A DNA stretch of 64,000 nt from Planococcus chinensis (GTDB taxonomy: Bacteria; Bacillota; Bacilli; Bacillales_A; Planococcaceae): positions 282,930-346,929 of the forward strand of contig NZ_JABWTK010000005.1 of NCBI RefSeq assembly GCF_020071995.1, read 5' to 3'. Numbering within the stretch: the first letter of the stretch is position 1; every line of letters starts with the position of its first letter. The notes under the pieces were generated by a model, which was not told the origin of the DNA, did not search any database, and saw only the letters and a program-made list of their open reading frames with translations. This document shows positions 44,087 to 52,950 of this stretch, one piece after another. The position numbers and the translations under genes were made by a program.

Positions 44087-44983
44087 ATGAAGCGATTTTC
44101 GACAGAACATAGAATTACGGCGTTTTCCAAAAATCACGAACCGGCATACTTTGCAGAACTGGGTGAAGCAGTGGCGGTGGAAACAATGGATTGCTACGAC
44201 GGACAGGTGCAAGACAGCTCAACGCTCCGCGGGGATTTTGACAGAAGCCGGCTGAATCCGGCAACCGGTCCCATTTACATTAACGGCATCCAACAAGGGG
44301 ATACTTTGTGCGTCGAGGTGCTGTCAATCGAAACCGGTGACTTCGGCATCATGATGGCAGCGCCCGGTCTCGGGCCATTAGGAGAGCATGTTACGGATTC
44401 GACGACGAAAATTTTGCCAATCCGGAATGGCCAGATAGAATTTGCGGAATCGCTCAAGCTGCCGGTAAGATCGATGATCGGCGTGGCCGGCGTCGCACCG
44501 GCGGAAGGGGAAATCTCGACCGCCCTGCCAGGAACACACGGCGGCAATCTTGATACGAAAGACATCAAAGCGGGCAATAAACTTTATCTGCCTGTTTTTG
44601 CAGACGGTGCGCTTGCGGCGTTCGGAGATCTGCATGCGGCAATGGGAGACGGGGAACTGAGCGGCACCGGTGTTGAAACAAGCGGTGCTATCAGTCTGCG
44701 CTTCACAAAAGCATCCATCAAACTTGAGAACCCGATGGTGGAAGATGGTGATTTTCTCTACTTCCTTGCATCTGCGAAATCGTATGAAGAAGCGATCGAT
44801 ACAGTTCTGTACCAGACGGCGAAGCGATTGGCGGACTGGCTTGGTTTGCCGTTTAATGACGGATACCGACTGTTGAGCGCAGTCTGTGATTTGAAATTTA
44901 GCCAAATCGTCAACGACTTAGTGACTGTAAGAGTCGCGGTGCCGAAATCTTTATTCGCTGATTCCTTCCCTTGGCAAAAGTGA
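44087..44983 (+). CDS. Acetamidase/formamidase family amidohydrolase
   Basis: The 298-residue protein has the FmdA_AmdA pattern: NPATGPIYINGIQQGDTLCVEVLSIE, GAAGVAP-like IGVAGVAPAEGEISTALPGTHGGNLD, and LHAAMGDGELSGTGVE. These enzymes hydrolyse formamide or acetamide to ammonia and the acid. ATG 44087 is preceded by AAAAGGATGG; the frame extends to 44054 without a better start. A TATAAT lies at about 44050-44055. It is unlinked to the reductase except by position. Confidence 0.85.
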   Translation: MKRFSTEHRITAFSKNHEPAYFAELGEAVAVETMDCYDGQVQDSSTLRGDFDRSRLNPATGPIYINGIQQGDTLCVEVLSIETGDFGIMMAAPGLGPLGEHVTDSTTKILPIRNGQIEFAESLKLPVRSMIGVAGVAPAEGEISTALPGTHGGNLDTKDIKAGNKLYLPVFADGALAAFGDLHAAMGDGELSGTGVETSGAISLRFTKASIKLENPMVEDGDFLYFLASAKSYEEAIDTVLYQTAKRLADWLGLPFNDGYRLLSAVCDLKFSQIVNDLVTVRVAVPKSLFADSFPWQK

Positions 44984-45071
44984 AATAAAAAATCCGACTT
45001 TTTCCAACCCGTGCATATCGGATGAACGCATATAATTCCTCATATACTGGAAAGTGAAAGGAGGTCAGCAA

Positions 45072-45947
45072 ATGGATATGCTAAAAGATATGAACGAAGC
45101 TTTGCGCTATATCGAAGAACAGTTGGACGGGGACATTGATTTTGATGAAGTGGCGGCCATCGCGGGCGTTTCGGAATACCATTTCCGCAAATTGTTTTCG
45201 TATTTATCCGGCATGAGCCTGAGCTCATATATTCGCGGCCGGCGATTATCCCAAGCGGCAATTGATCTGCAGCAGGGCGGTGAACGGGTATTGGATGTCG
45301 CAGTCAAATACGGCTACGATTCAGCAGACGGTTTTAGCCGGGCGTTTCGGGACTGGGCCTTCATGAATCCGTCAGAAGTAAAAAACAGCGATTCGTTCAA
45401 AGTGTTTCCTCGGCTGACTTTCCAATTAACTGTACAGGGAGGAATCGACATGGAATACCGCATTGTGGAAAAAGAGCCGTTTAAATTAGTGGGACTCAAA
45501 AAACGGGTGCCGATCGTTTTTGAAGGCGAAAATCCGGAAATTATGAAAATGGTGCAATCCATTACACCAGAACAGCGGGAGCAGCTCCAGCAACTGCGCA
45601 ACACGGAAGTGAAAACTGTCGTCAACGCATCGTTCAATTTTGATGAAGGACGTTACGCGGAAAAAGGGGAATTGGACCATTTAATCGGATCCATCACCAC
45701 GGAAGATAAAGATTTTGGAGGTTTTGACGTGGTGGAAGTGCCGGCAGGAAGCTGGGCTGTTTTCAGTTCAGAAGGGCCATTTCCAGAAACGCTGCAACAA
45801 ACATGGGCGAAAATCTTTTCGGAATGGCTGCCTTCTTCCCATTACGAGTTGGTAGACGGACCCGAAATCTCTTTTAACGGCGACTTTTCAAATCCGCAGA
45901 AAGTCTATAGTGAGATCTGGATTCCGGTGAAGGAAATGAAGAAATAA
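45072..45947 (+). CDS. AraC-family regulator with GyrI-like effector domain
   Basis: The 291-residue protein starts with an AraC/XylS HTH pair (residues 1-100: NEALRYIEEQLDGDIDFDEVAAIAGVSEYHFRKLF and VLDVAVKYGYDSADGFSRAFR), followed by a GyrI/SOUL-type domain (YRIVEKEPFKLVGLKKRVPI to IWIPVKE) that may bind hydrophobic drugs, as in Rob/SbmC relatives. ATG 45072 is set by AAAGGAGG; GTG 45054 would contain that site. It is a single-gene unit with a strong terminator, and its target is not evident. Confidence 0.87.
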   Translation: MDMLKDMNEALRYIEEQLDGDIDFDEVAAIAGVSEYHFRKLFSYLSGMSLSSYIRGRRLSQAAIDLQQGGERVLDVAVKYGYDSADGFSRAFRDWAFMNPSEVKNSDSFKVFPRLTFQLTVQGGIDMEYRIVEKEPFKLVGLKKRVPIVFEGENPEIMKMVQSITPEQREQLQQLRNTEVKTVVNASFNFDEGRYAEKGELDHLIGSITTEDKDFGGFDVVEVPAGSWAVFSSEGPFPETLQQTWAKIFSEWLPSSHYELVDGPEISFNGDFSNPQKVYSEIWIPVKEMKK

Positions 45948-45956
45948 CTACACGAC

Positions 45957-45993
45957 AAAAGCCGTACTCTTTAGAGTGCGGCTTTTTCAATTT
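45957..45993 (+). terminator. Terminator of the araC-like gene
   Basis: AAAAGCCGTACTC pairs with GAGTGCGGCTTTT around a TTTA loop, followed by TC. Confidence 0.85.
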
Positions 45994-46222
45994 GGTTTTC
46001 CTTAGTGAATTGCTTTTCTTTCCTGCCATTTATGACAGGAAATTGCCATAGAGCTTAAAGTTATTGAAAATAAAATAATAAGCGACAAGAGTAAGGGGGC
46101 GTGTGCAAGTAATATAGTGTGCAATGAAAATCGGGGGAATTATTAATTATAAAAGCTGTTGTATTTAAAGCAATGAAGAAAAGCAACGGATTTGCGAGGG
46201 GGAAAGAAGCTTGAAAGAGAGA
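45994..46222. other. Non-coding gap between the araC-like and YqcI/YcgG genes
   Basis: No frame, repeat or promoter is supported. The stretch is A/T-rich. Confidence 0.4.
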
Positions 46223-46223
46223 C

Positions 46224-46268
46224 GCAAAAGGAGCTGCAGGCACCTTTCGGTTTTCCTGCAGCTCCTTA
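46224..46268 (-). terminator. Terminator of the YqcI/YcgG gene
   Basis: GGAGCTGCAGG (46230-46240) pairs perfectly with CCTGCAGCTCC (46255-46265). On the minus strand TTTTG follows. Confidence 0.85.
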
Positions 46269-46272
46269 TTAT

Positions 46273-47010
46273 TCATTTCGCCATATCTTTATGGTTAAAA
46301 GGGCATTTGCCTTTGATTGGTTCACTGTCGTCGCCGATGAAAAACTGCTTCCATTCATTATGCGTCGGATCGCCGAAATGGCTGATGTCCGGATGAGTCG
46401 GCAAGTGGTCCCAGGCTTCCACACGGGAACGGACTTTGTCGCGTGACATGATGCCGCCTTTTTCTGTTCCTTTCAAACCTTCGAAAATTCGGCGCGGCTG
46501 GAACCCGAGCACCATCGCGTTGCCAAGATGGCGCGTTTTGCGCTGCTTGTATGCCGGGGCATTGCCGAACACGAAAATCGGTTCGCCGTCGAAGGTGAAG
46601 TCCCATAGGTAATGGTCCGGATCTTTCGGCGCGTCTTCCGGCCATTCGGTTTTGTCGGTATCGTGCATGTATTGCAAAAGATCCCAAAATTGTTTCCGGT
46701 ACTCTTCAAGAGAACCTTCCGTTTCAAAAGGCTCAACAAAAACAAACAGGCCGTGGCGTTTATGTTTCGGATCCTTGAACAGCTGAAGGAATGCCGACAC
46801 CGCTTCCGGCAGATTGCGCCAGTCATCCTGGGTGACATAGGCGTAACGGAGCTCGCCTTTCAATTCGCCGCTCATCCCAAAATAGCAGGGGAACGTTTTA
46901 TCGGTTACTGTGTTATGGAACGTCTGGTATTCATTCAGCAGCCATTCAGGCAAATCGCTGCGGGTTTGAAAATCTTCTTTCGTCAATAAGGCGTCAACTG
47001 TTGTCGTCAA
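46273..47010 (-). CDS. YqcI/YcgG family protein
   Basis: The 245-residue protein fits the YqcI/YcgG family: FPCYFGMSGELKGELRYAYV near residue 40, GLFVFVEPFETEGSLEEY, and the C-terminal KCPFNHK. The family includes GntA, a heme-dependent N-hydroxylase of guanitoxin synthesis, so an oxygenase-type activity is possible, but most members are uncharacterised. The conserved His and Cys-Pro-Phe are present. It is alone and divergent from the YfcC-like gene. Confidence 0.8.
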   Translation of the reverse strand: MTTTVDALLTKEDFQTRSDLPEWLLNEYQTFHNTVTDKTFPCYFGMSGELKGELRYAYVTQDDWRNLPEAVSAFLQLFKDPKHKRHGLFVFVEPFETEGSLEEYRKQFWDLLQYMHDTDKTEWPEDAPKDPDHYLWDFTFDGEPIFVFGNAPAYKQRKTRHLGNAMVLGFQPRRIFEGLKGTEKGGIMSRDKVRSRVEAWDHLPTHPDISHFGDPTHNEWKQFFIGDDSEPIKGKCPFNHKDMAK

Positions 47011-47333
47011 TGAAATTCCTCCAATTTACTTTACGTACATCTCTGTAAAGCATTCCCTAATCAGACGGAATAAAACGCTTAGCCGGCTGCCGGGAAAGGG
47101 GCATTAAAAGTGAAATTTACAAGTCTCTGCATAATATTGGATACCTGTAAAACGAGAAAATGAAGTATTTATAAGTAAAATGCCATTTTATTCGGAGTCT
47201 TTATATTTATTTTTATACAACAAAACAAATAAAAATTTATTGACTGACTTTTTTATTCATAGTAACCTTTAACATGAGTTTAATAAAAAACCAGATTCTA
47301 TTGCAGCTAATGCAAAACAAAAGGGATGAGGAA
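47011..47333. other. Divergent intergenic region
   Basis: About 320 bases between the YqcI/YcgG and YfcC-like genes. It is AT-rich, with a TTGACT near 47239 that could be a -35 for yfcC. No coding frame is supported, and the upstream extension of the yfcC frame to 47274 has no ribosome site. Confidence 0.4.
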
Positions 47334-48749
47334 ATGGCTACAGTTACGGAAATCAGTTCGAAAAAGAAGAAAAAGCGGGAAGCAATGCATCCGTTCAATA
47401 TTTTGTTTATCGTGATTTTGTTTATGGCGCTCTTAACTTATTTTGTACCAGCAGGAGAATATGAACGCATCACAAACGATGCCGGGCAGACGGTTGTAGT
47501 GGACGGCTCTTATACGCAAATCGATTCGAATCCAGCTGGGTTCTTGAGTGTTTTTCAGGCGATACATAAAGGGATGGTGCAAAGTGCACCGATTATTTTC
47601 TTCATCTTTATCGTAGGCGGGGCCTTTCATGTCTTCCGGGATACAAAAGCAATCGAAGGGGCATTTGCCAGTCTTTCTGCGAAGACAAAAGGAAAAGAAA
47701 TGCTGATGATTCCCATTGTCATGCTATTCTTCGGAGTAGCCGGAGCGTCAATCGGCATGTTTGAAGAAGCATTTCCATTTGTCATGATCATGGTGCCGCT
47801 TGCGATCGTGCTCGGCTATGATTCAATGGTGGGACTTGCAATGGTGTTAATCGGTGTTTCGGCAGGATTTACGGCTGCTTTCATGAATCCTTTTACAGTC
47901 GGCGTAGCACAAGGTTTGGCTGAGCTTCCGCTGTTTTCAGGAATGCTGCCGCGAATCGGCTTTTGGCTGGTGTATATGGCTGCCGCAATTATTTTTGTGA
48001 TGCTGTATGCACGCAAAGTGAAAAAAGATCCGAAGAAAAGCATCGTTTACGAAGAAGACCAGGCACGCGGCATTGACCGAAGCGGCATGAATATGGAAAA
48101 AATCACGAAAAGGCAAGTAGCGGTTCTCGGTATTTTGGGGCTCACTTTAATTGTCCTAGCTTATTCGGTTATCGAGTACAAGTGGTATATCGGTGAGATT
48201 TCAGCTCTGTTCATCATCATGGCGATCGTAATGGGCTTGGTTTATGGGATGGGATTCAATCGAATCACGAAATCCTTTGTCAAAGGCTGCGAGGAAATGG
48301 CAACCGGTGCGTTGATTGTCGGTCTGGCTTATGCGGCGGTCGTGATTCTTCAGGAAAGCTTTATCATCGATACGATTCTCTACGGCATTTCTGGGCTGAT
48401 TTCTTCCATTCCGGCAGGCTTAAGTGCAGGTGCCATGTTCATCACCCAGGCGCTTTTGAATATTGCTGTATCGTCAGGAAGCGGCCAGGCGGCACTGAGC
48501 ATGCCGATCATGGTTCCGCTTTCGGATTTGATCGGTGTCAGCCGGCAAACCGCGGTTCTGGCATTCCAGATGGGAGACGGCATCACCAATATGTTCTCTC
48601 CGACAAGCGGCCTGTTGTTCGCGGCGCTTGCCATGGCAGGGATTCCAATTATCAAATGGTTCAAATGGGTATGGCCTTTGATTTTGGTGCAGGCTATACT
48701 GAGTCTCGTTTTTGTGACAATCGCCCACTTCTTTATCTGGACGGTTTAA
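47334..48749 (+). CDS. yfcC: YfcC-family dicarboxylate/amino-acid-type permease
   Basis: The 471-residue protein has a lysine-rich cytoplasmic N-terminus (SSKKKKKREAMHPFN) and about twelve helices. Segments include FVPAGEYERITND, FIVGGAFHVFRDT, GIGVAG-like FFGVAGASIGMFEEAFPF, SSGSGQAALSMPIMVPLSDLIGV and the C-terminal GDGITNMFSPTSGLLFAALAMAG, typical of the DcuC/YfcC family, whose members move C4-dicarboxylates, arginine/ornithine or other acids. ATG 47334 follows AAGGGA (47321-47326) by seven bases. A strong terminator closes this single-gene unit. Confidence 0.85.
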   Translation: MATVTEISSKKKKKREAMHPFNILFIVILFMALLTYFVPAGEYERITNDAGQTVVVDGSYTQIDSNPAGFLSVFQAIHKGMVQSAPIIFFIFIVGGAFHVFRDTKAIEGAFASLSAKTKGKEMLMIPIVMLFFGVAGASIGMFEEAFPFVMIMVPLAIVLGYDSMVGLAMVLIGVSAGFTAAFMNPFTVGVAQGLAELPLFSGMLPRIGFWLVYMAAAIIFVMLYARKVKKDPKKSIVYEEDQARGIDRSGMNMEKITKRQVAVLGILGLTLIVLAYSVIEYKWYIGEISALFIIMAIVMGLVYGMGFNRITKSFVKGCEEMATGALIVGLAYAAVVILQESFIIDTILYGISGLISSIPAGLSAGAMFITQALLNIAVSSGSGQAALSMPIMVPLSDLIGVSRQTAVLAFQMGDGITNMFSPTSGLLFAALAMAGIPIIKWFKWVWPLILVQAILSLVFVTIAHFFIWTV

Positions 48750-48764
48750 ATGATTAATTAGACA

Positions 48765-48806
48765 GAACGGCTGCACAACATCGTTTGTGCAGCCGTTTTT
48801 TTCTAT
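48765..48806 (+). terminator. Terminator of the YfcC gene
   Basis: AACGGCTGCACAAAC-type stem pairs with GTTTGTGCAGCCGTT and is followed by seven T residues. Confidence 0.9.
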
Positions 48807-48877
48807 GGAAGAAGGGTATAACAAAATAAAGGCAGCATGTTTATTGTAAAATCTTCATTTAAAAGGAGGTAAACAAT

Positions 48878-49108
48878 ATGAAACCAGGTTCTGATCACCA
48901 AGCAAATAGCGATTCAACAATGGATAAAATCACGAAGAAAGCAAAAGACGCCTTTGGCAAAGACGACAGCCATGAAATCGGCGTCGACGGGCCTTTTCAA
49001 AATGCACCGGATGAAGGCAGAGAAGATGTTCCAAAAGGCGATAAAGTCATTACTGACCACAAGACCGGGGAAAAGAAACATATTGAAAATACCGGAGACA
49101 AATATTAA
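48878..49108 (+). CDS. Small hydrophilic protein of unknown function
   Basis: Seventy-six residues rich in Asp, Lys and Gly with no hydrophobic segment (MKPGSDHQANSDSTMDKITK, later DHKTGEKKHIENTGDKY). It is probably disordered. AAAAGGAGG precedes its ATG by seven bases and a strong terminator follows, so it is likely real. Small highly charged proteins of this kind in Bacillales are often stress- or desiccation-related, but nothing here proves it. Confidence 0.65.
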   Translation: MKPGSDHQANSDSTMDKITKKAKDAFGKDDSHEIGVDGPFQNAPDEGREDVPKGDKVITDHKTGEKKHIENTGDKY

Positions 49109-49150
49109 AAAGTATGCGGCAGCCAAAATGGATGCCGCATACTTTTTTTC
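49107..49150. terminator. Bidirectional terminator
   Basis: AAAAGTATGCGGCA pairs with TGCCGCATACTTTT, with T runs on both strands. It separates the small hydrophilic gene from the converging ABC operon. Confidence 0.88.
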
Positions 49151-49155
49151 TGGGA

Positions 49156-49905
49156 CTATGCTCTTCTCAACAAGACCTTCTGCAGAAATTTCTGCGTCCG
49201 TTCTTCAGTCGGAGCCGTGAAAATGTCTTCCGGCTTTCCTTGTTCGACAATATGGCCATCTGCGATAAAGATGACGCGGTCCGATACTTCGCGGGCAAAA
49301 TCCATTTCATGCGTCACGATAACCATTGTTTGTCCTTCCAAAGCCAATTCTTTAATGACGGTCAATACTTCTCCGACCAGTTCCGGATCAAGCGCAGAAG
49401 TCGGTTCATCAAACAACAGGAGATCCGGTTTTAAGGCAAGAATGCGGGCGATGGCGGCCCGTTGTTTCTGGCCGCCTGACAATTGTTCCGGGTACTGGTT
49501 TTTATGGTCGAGCAGTCCGACTTTCTGCAGCAATCCTTCCGCTTCACTCAACAATTCCGGCTTGTTCCTTTTCTGCACGACAAGAGGCGCTTCGATGATA
49601 TTTTCAATTACCGTCTTATGGGGGAACAAGTGAAAATGCTGAAACACCATGCCCGAGAATTGGCGGATATCGATTTTTTGCTTTTTGCTTGGCGTTCTTC
49701 CGGTGAACACGACATGGACATCATTGATCTGGAGTGATCCATGTGAAGGGGTTTCGAGCAGATTCAAACAGCGGAGCAAAGTTGTTTTGCCGGAACCCGA
49801 CGGCCCGATGATGCTGACGACTTCGCCCTTTTCAATCTCTAAGGATATCGATTTCAGTACTTCCACGTCTTTAAATTGCTTGCTTAAATTTTCAACTTTG
49901 ATCAT
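49156..49905 (-). CDS. Polar amino-acid ABC transporter ATPase (cystine type)
   Basis: The 249-residue ATPase has Walker [10 protein letters not shown], signature [15 protein letters not shown], Walker [13 protein letters not shown] and the switch His in [11 protein letters not shown], as in GlnQ/TcyC. AGGAGG lies between the permease stop and its ATG. It is the third gene of the minus-strand unit (binding protein, permease, ATPase) behind an S-box, which suggests import of a sulfur amino acid. Confidence 0.88.
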   Translation of the reverse strand: MIKVENLSKQFKDVEVLKSISLEIEKGEVVSIIGPSGSGKTTLLRCLNLLETPSHGSLQINDVHVVFTGRTPSKKQKIDIRQFSGMVFQHFHLFPHKTVIENIIEAPLVVQKRNKPELLSEAEGLLQKVGLLDHKNQYPEQLSGGQKQRAAIARILALKPDLLLFDEPTSALDPELVGEVLTVIKELALEGQTMVIVTHEMDFAREVSDRVIFIADGHIVEQGKPEDIFTAPTEERTQKFLQKVLLRRA

Positions 49906-49920
49906 ATAAAAGACCTCCTA

Positions 49921-50604
49921 TCAGGCTGCGACATAGCGGTTTGCTTTCTTCTCGAGATAATCCTGCAACAGTGTCACCAAAGCGCAGATGGCCCAGTAAA
50001 TGAGCGCAACCAGAATATACAGAGTCAAGCTTTCATACGTTTGCCCGACCACCACTTTGGCGCGGTAGAACATTTCAGAAACGGTGATGACCATCGCGAG
50101 GGAAGTCCCTTTGATGATATCCATAAATGTGCTCGATAACGGCGGCAAGGCGATGCGCGTCGCCTGCGGCAAAATGATGCGGGTCATCGTTTGCCAATAA
50201 CTCATACGAAGAGTTTCTGCAGCTTCCCACTGGCCCTTCGATACAGAAGAAATGGCGGAACGGATAATTTCTGCGGTATAGGCAGAAAAATGGACGCTGA
50301 TGCCGATAATGGCTGCAGTGAGCGGTTCCATTTCAATGCCGACCATCGGAAAGCCGAAATACAGGATAAACAAGATGACTAACAGCGGGGTGCCCCGCAT
50401 AAAGGAAATAAATAAACGGGCAGGCAGTGACAGCCCGATAAAGCGGTTCATGCGGGCAAGGGCAACGAACAGCCCCATGATCAGTGCAAAAAACATGCTG
50501 ACCAGTGCAATCAAGATGGTTTGCCAGGCTCCTTCTAAAATAAAGGGAAGGGAGTCCAGTGCAATTTCTACATTAAAAAGATATTCCCATTTAAAGTCGG
50601 CCAT
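49921..50604 (-). CDS. Polar amino-acid ABC transporter permease (cystine type)
   Basis: The 227-residue membrane protein has five or so helices and the EAA loop of the His/Glu/Gln/cystine permease family (GQWEAAETLRMSYWQTMTRIILPQATR). RGTPLLVILFILYFG is the usual start of the family domain. AAAGGAG precedes its ATG. It sits between the binding protein and ATPase genes. TcyB/TcyM-like proteins are the nearest relatives I can suggest. Confidence 0.87.
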   Translation of the reverse strand: MADFKWEYLFNVEIALDSLPFILEGAWQTILIALVSMFFALIMGLFVALARMNRFIGLSLPARLFISFMRGTPLLVILFILYFGFPMVGIEMEPLTAAIIGISVHFSAYTAEIIRSAISSVSKGQWEAAETLRMSYWQTMTRIILPQATRIALPPLSSTFMDIIKGTSLAMVITVSEMFYRAKVVVGQTYESLTLYILVALIYWAICALVTLLQDYLEKKANRYVAA

Positions 50605-50665
50605 TGGAAGACTCCTTTACTCATTATGTAATAAGAGGGGAACCCCAGGATTCCCCCAAAAGATT

Positions 50666-51514
50666 TTATTCTTTTTCAAGCGGCTGGGTAACATCGGCAC
50701 CCAGGAATTTATTGGAGATCTCTTTAAGGGTTCCGTCAGCCAGCAATTCTTCAAGTGCAGCATCGAGTTTTTCTTTCAGTTCCGGGCTGTCTTTCGGCAT
50801 AACGATGGCGCTGCTGCTGAATGAGAATTTAACGCCTTCAGCCAGTTTCAAGCCAGGCTTGTCGTACTGCTCAAGCGAACGCATCAATACCAGATAATCA
50901 TTTAGCGTCGCATCCACGCGGCCATTGACGATTTCCGGAAGGACCGTATCAGAGCCGGTGTAAACGATCACTTCAGCTCCTTGTTCCTGGGCAAATTTCG
51001 AATAATTGCTTGTCGCCGAACCACCGACTTTTTTGCCTTTCAGATCTTCTACCGATTCAATGCCGGAATTGTCGCTTTCACGGACGATGGCAGAGCCGTA
51101 GGAATGTTTCACTGGAATCGTGAAATCAAATTTTTCTTTGCGTTCGTCTGTAATGGCGAAATCGTTGGCTGCAATATCAATCTGGCCATTGCGAAGCGCA
51201 GGAAGCAAGCCGTCAAATTCCATTTCTTTAAACTCGACTTCGAGTCCGAGCTTTTCACCAAGAGCACTGGCAACCTCCACATCGTAGCCCGTCAATTCTT
51301 TCGTTGTTTCATCATGGTATGTAATCGGATAATAAAGTCCTTCTGTTCCTACAACGATTTTGCCGGATTCTTCAATGCGTTCCCACGAATTTTGTTCTTT
51401 GCCTTCCGATGAAGCTGACGCCTCATTTGATGATTCTTCGCTGCTGCATGCTGCCAGCAAGAAACCGGCTGCCAAAACTGCCAGTAACAATAAAAGCTGT
51501 TTCGTGTTTTTCAT
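50666..51514 (-). CDS. Polar amino-acid (cystine-type) ABC substrate-binding lipoprotein
   Basis: The 282 residues start with a lipoprotein signal (LLAACSSE) and continue with the family 3 fold: GKIVVGTEGLYYPITYHDETTKELTGYDVEVASAL, then ALRNGQIDIAANDFAITDERKEKFDFTIP. This closely resembles the TcyA/TcyJ/TcyK cystine receptors of Bacillus, and the S-box upstream fits. Related receptors bind other polar amino acids, so cystine is inferred. It is the first gene of the unit, with AAAGGATGG upstream of the ATG. Confidence 0.83.
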   Translation of the reverse strand: MKNTKQLLLLLAVLAAGFLLAACSSEESSNEASASSEGKEQNSWERIEESGKIVVGTEGLYYPITYHDETTKELTGYDVEVASALGEKLGLEVEFKEMEFDGLLPALRNGQIDIAANDFAITDERKEKFDFTIPVKHSYGSAIVRESDNSGIESVEDLKGKKVGGSATSNYSKFAQEQGAEVIVYTGSDTVLPEIVNGRVDATLNDYLVLMRSLEQYDKPGLKLAEGVKFSFSSSAIVMPKDSPELKEKLDAALEELLADGTLKEISNKFLGADVTQPLEKE

Positions 51515-51587
51515 AAATCTGCACCATCCTTTTCTATCGATTTACTTGGTTTTAAGTTAATAGAACTGTTTTATCATGAAGGCAAAC

Positions 51588-51613
51588 AAAAAGCCTCTTC
51601 TATAAGAAGAGGC
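51588..51613 (-). terminator. S-box expression-platform terminator, minus strand
   Basis: GCCTCTTCT pairs with AGAAGAGGC, and on the minus strand TTTTTGTTT follows. Its left arm competes with the 3' strand of riboswitch P1, whose minus-strand sequence AGAAGAGCC is nearly identical. Confidence 0.85.
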
Positions 51614-51645
51614 AGGCATGTGAAATCACATTGATGTTCCGGCTC

Positions 51646-51753
51646 TTCTTATCTCTCAAGCTAAAAAGCTTGTTGGATTTGGCACAGTGCTCTTGTTGCG
51701 AGCCCGCTGCCGAGGTTTCGTAGGGCCAATCCCTCCACCTCTCATGATAAGAA
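51646..51753 (-). promoter_or_regulatory. SAM-I (S-box) riboswitch, minus strand
   Basis: Reading the minus strand, P1 TTCTTATC (51746-51753) closes with GATAAGAA (51646-51653). Between them stand the S-box elements GAGAGGTGGAGGGATTGGCC, CCTACGAAACCTCGGCAGCG, then GTGCCAAATCCAACAAGC. It controls the ABC transporter ending at 49156. Confidence 0.95.
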
Positions 51754-51897
51754 CAAATTGCTATTAAACTATGTTGAAAACTTTACCATCATCGCATTTA
51801 ATCGTCAACACAATATTCTGAAAGAAAACATTCGAATTTGCCATTTAGGCTAGAAGCTTTCTTCCTTCAAACTTCACAAAAAGCAGCGATTAGATAA

Positions 51898-52797
51898 TCA
51901 AGAGGTGAAATCAAAACTGACACCAGTCAGTTTTTCTGAGACTTCCCAAAGCCTTTTGCTTACTTCTTCATTATGGGCTGCCGGGTGAGGGGTTTCGATA
52001 GCTGGGTAACCCCGGCGCTGGCCTTTGCCGTCGGGACCGATGTATTCGCCGCCCTTTAAGCCGGGCTCAGTTGCTGCGTAGATAGTGGGAAGTGCGCCCA
52101 TCGCTGCAGGTTGAAAATAGCGGTTCATCAACCCTTTGAAAATCCGCGGAGCTTCCCGTTTGCCGAACTTGAACAAATTGGTCGCAGAAATGCCCGGATG
52201 GCAGGCAATGCTAATTGTCGATAAGCCGTGTTGCTTCAATCTCTTGTCGAGTTCCTGTGCAAACATCAAATTGGCAAGTTTGCTTTGCCCGTAAAACTTC
52301 ATCCCTTTATAGCCTTTCGAGCCGTCCAGGTTATCAAAGTCGATGGCTGCACCGCGATGAGCCAGGCTGCTGAGTGTCACTATCCGAGACGCCGGAGCTT
52401 TTAAAAGGAGGGGCAATAAACGGCCGGTCAATGCAAAGTGCCCAAGGTGGTTGCTGGCAAACTGCAGTTCAATCCCGTCTTTTGTCTTAGTGAATGGAGG
52501 AACCATGACCCCTGCGTTATTGATCAATAAATCCAACGAGCCCATTTTGCCTTTAACTTGTTCAGCAAAGTCCCGTACACTGCCAAGATCAGATAAATCG
52601 AGTTTCATGACTTCAATGGAAGCGCCGGGTGCTTCTTTTTTAATGTCTTCCAGGGCGGTTTGCCCTTTATCCATGTCCCGAACAGCAAGAGTTATTTGTA
52701 CACCTTGTGCGGCAAAAACTTTTGCGGTTTCAAGGCCGAGTCCACTGTTCGCTCCTGTAACGATGGCCGTCTTTTCCGTTAATCGGTTCTCTTCCAA
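51898..52797 (-). CDS. RDH-like short-chain dehydrogenase (paralogue 1)
   Basis: The 299-residue SDR has TGANSGLG for the cofactor, NNAGVM, LSSLAHRG as the serine region, Y-x-x-x-K as YGQSKLAN, and the C-terminal GGEYIGPDGKG that marks the retinol-dehydrogenase-like branch. TTG at 52797 is the start (MEENRLTEK) behind AAGGAG. It is a close relative of the gene at 57567-58472. The substrate is unknown; these SDRs act on lipophilic carbonyls in other organisms. Confidence 0.85.
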   Translation of the reverse strand: MEENRLTEKTAIVTGANSGLGLETAKVFAAQGVQITLAVRDMDKGQTALEDIKKEAPGASIEVMKLDLSDLGSVRDFAEQVKGKMGSLDLLINNAGVMVPPFTKTKDGIELQFASNHLGHFALTGRLLPLLLKAPASRIVTLSSLAHRGAAIDFDNLDGSKGYKGMKFYGQSKLANLMFAQELDKRLKQHGLSTISIACHPGISATNLFKFGKREAPRIFKGLMNRYFQPAAMGALPTIYAATEPGLKGGEYIGPDGKGQRRGYPAIETPHPAAHNEEVSKRLWEVSEKLTGVSFDFTS

Positions 52798-52950
52798 ACA
52801 ATCCGCTCCTTATTTGATAAAATCATTTTTCTAAACCACTGTACCCCTATCTTGGTTTCGGTAATCCATGCATTTATCCCATATGGTGATTAAAAGAAAT
52901 GAACGAGGGAAGAGAATAGAAAACACACTCAAAAAGGAGACTTGCCATTT

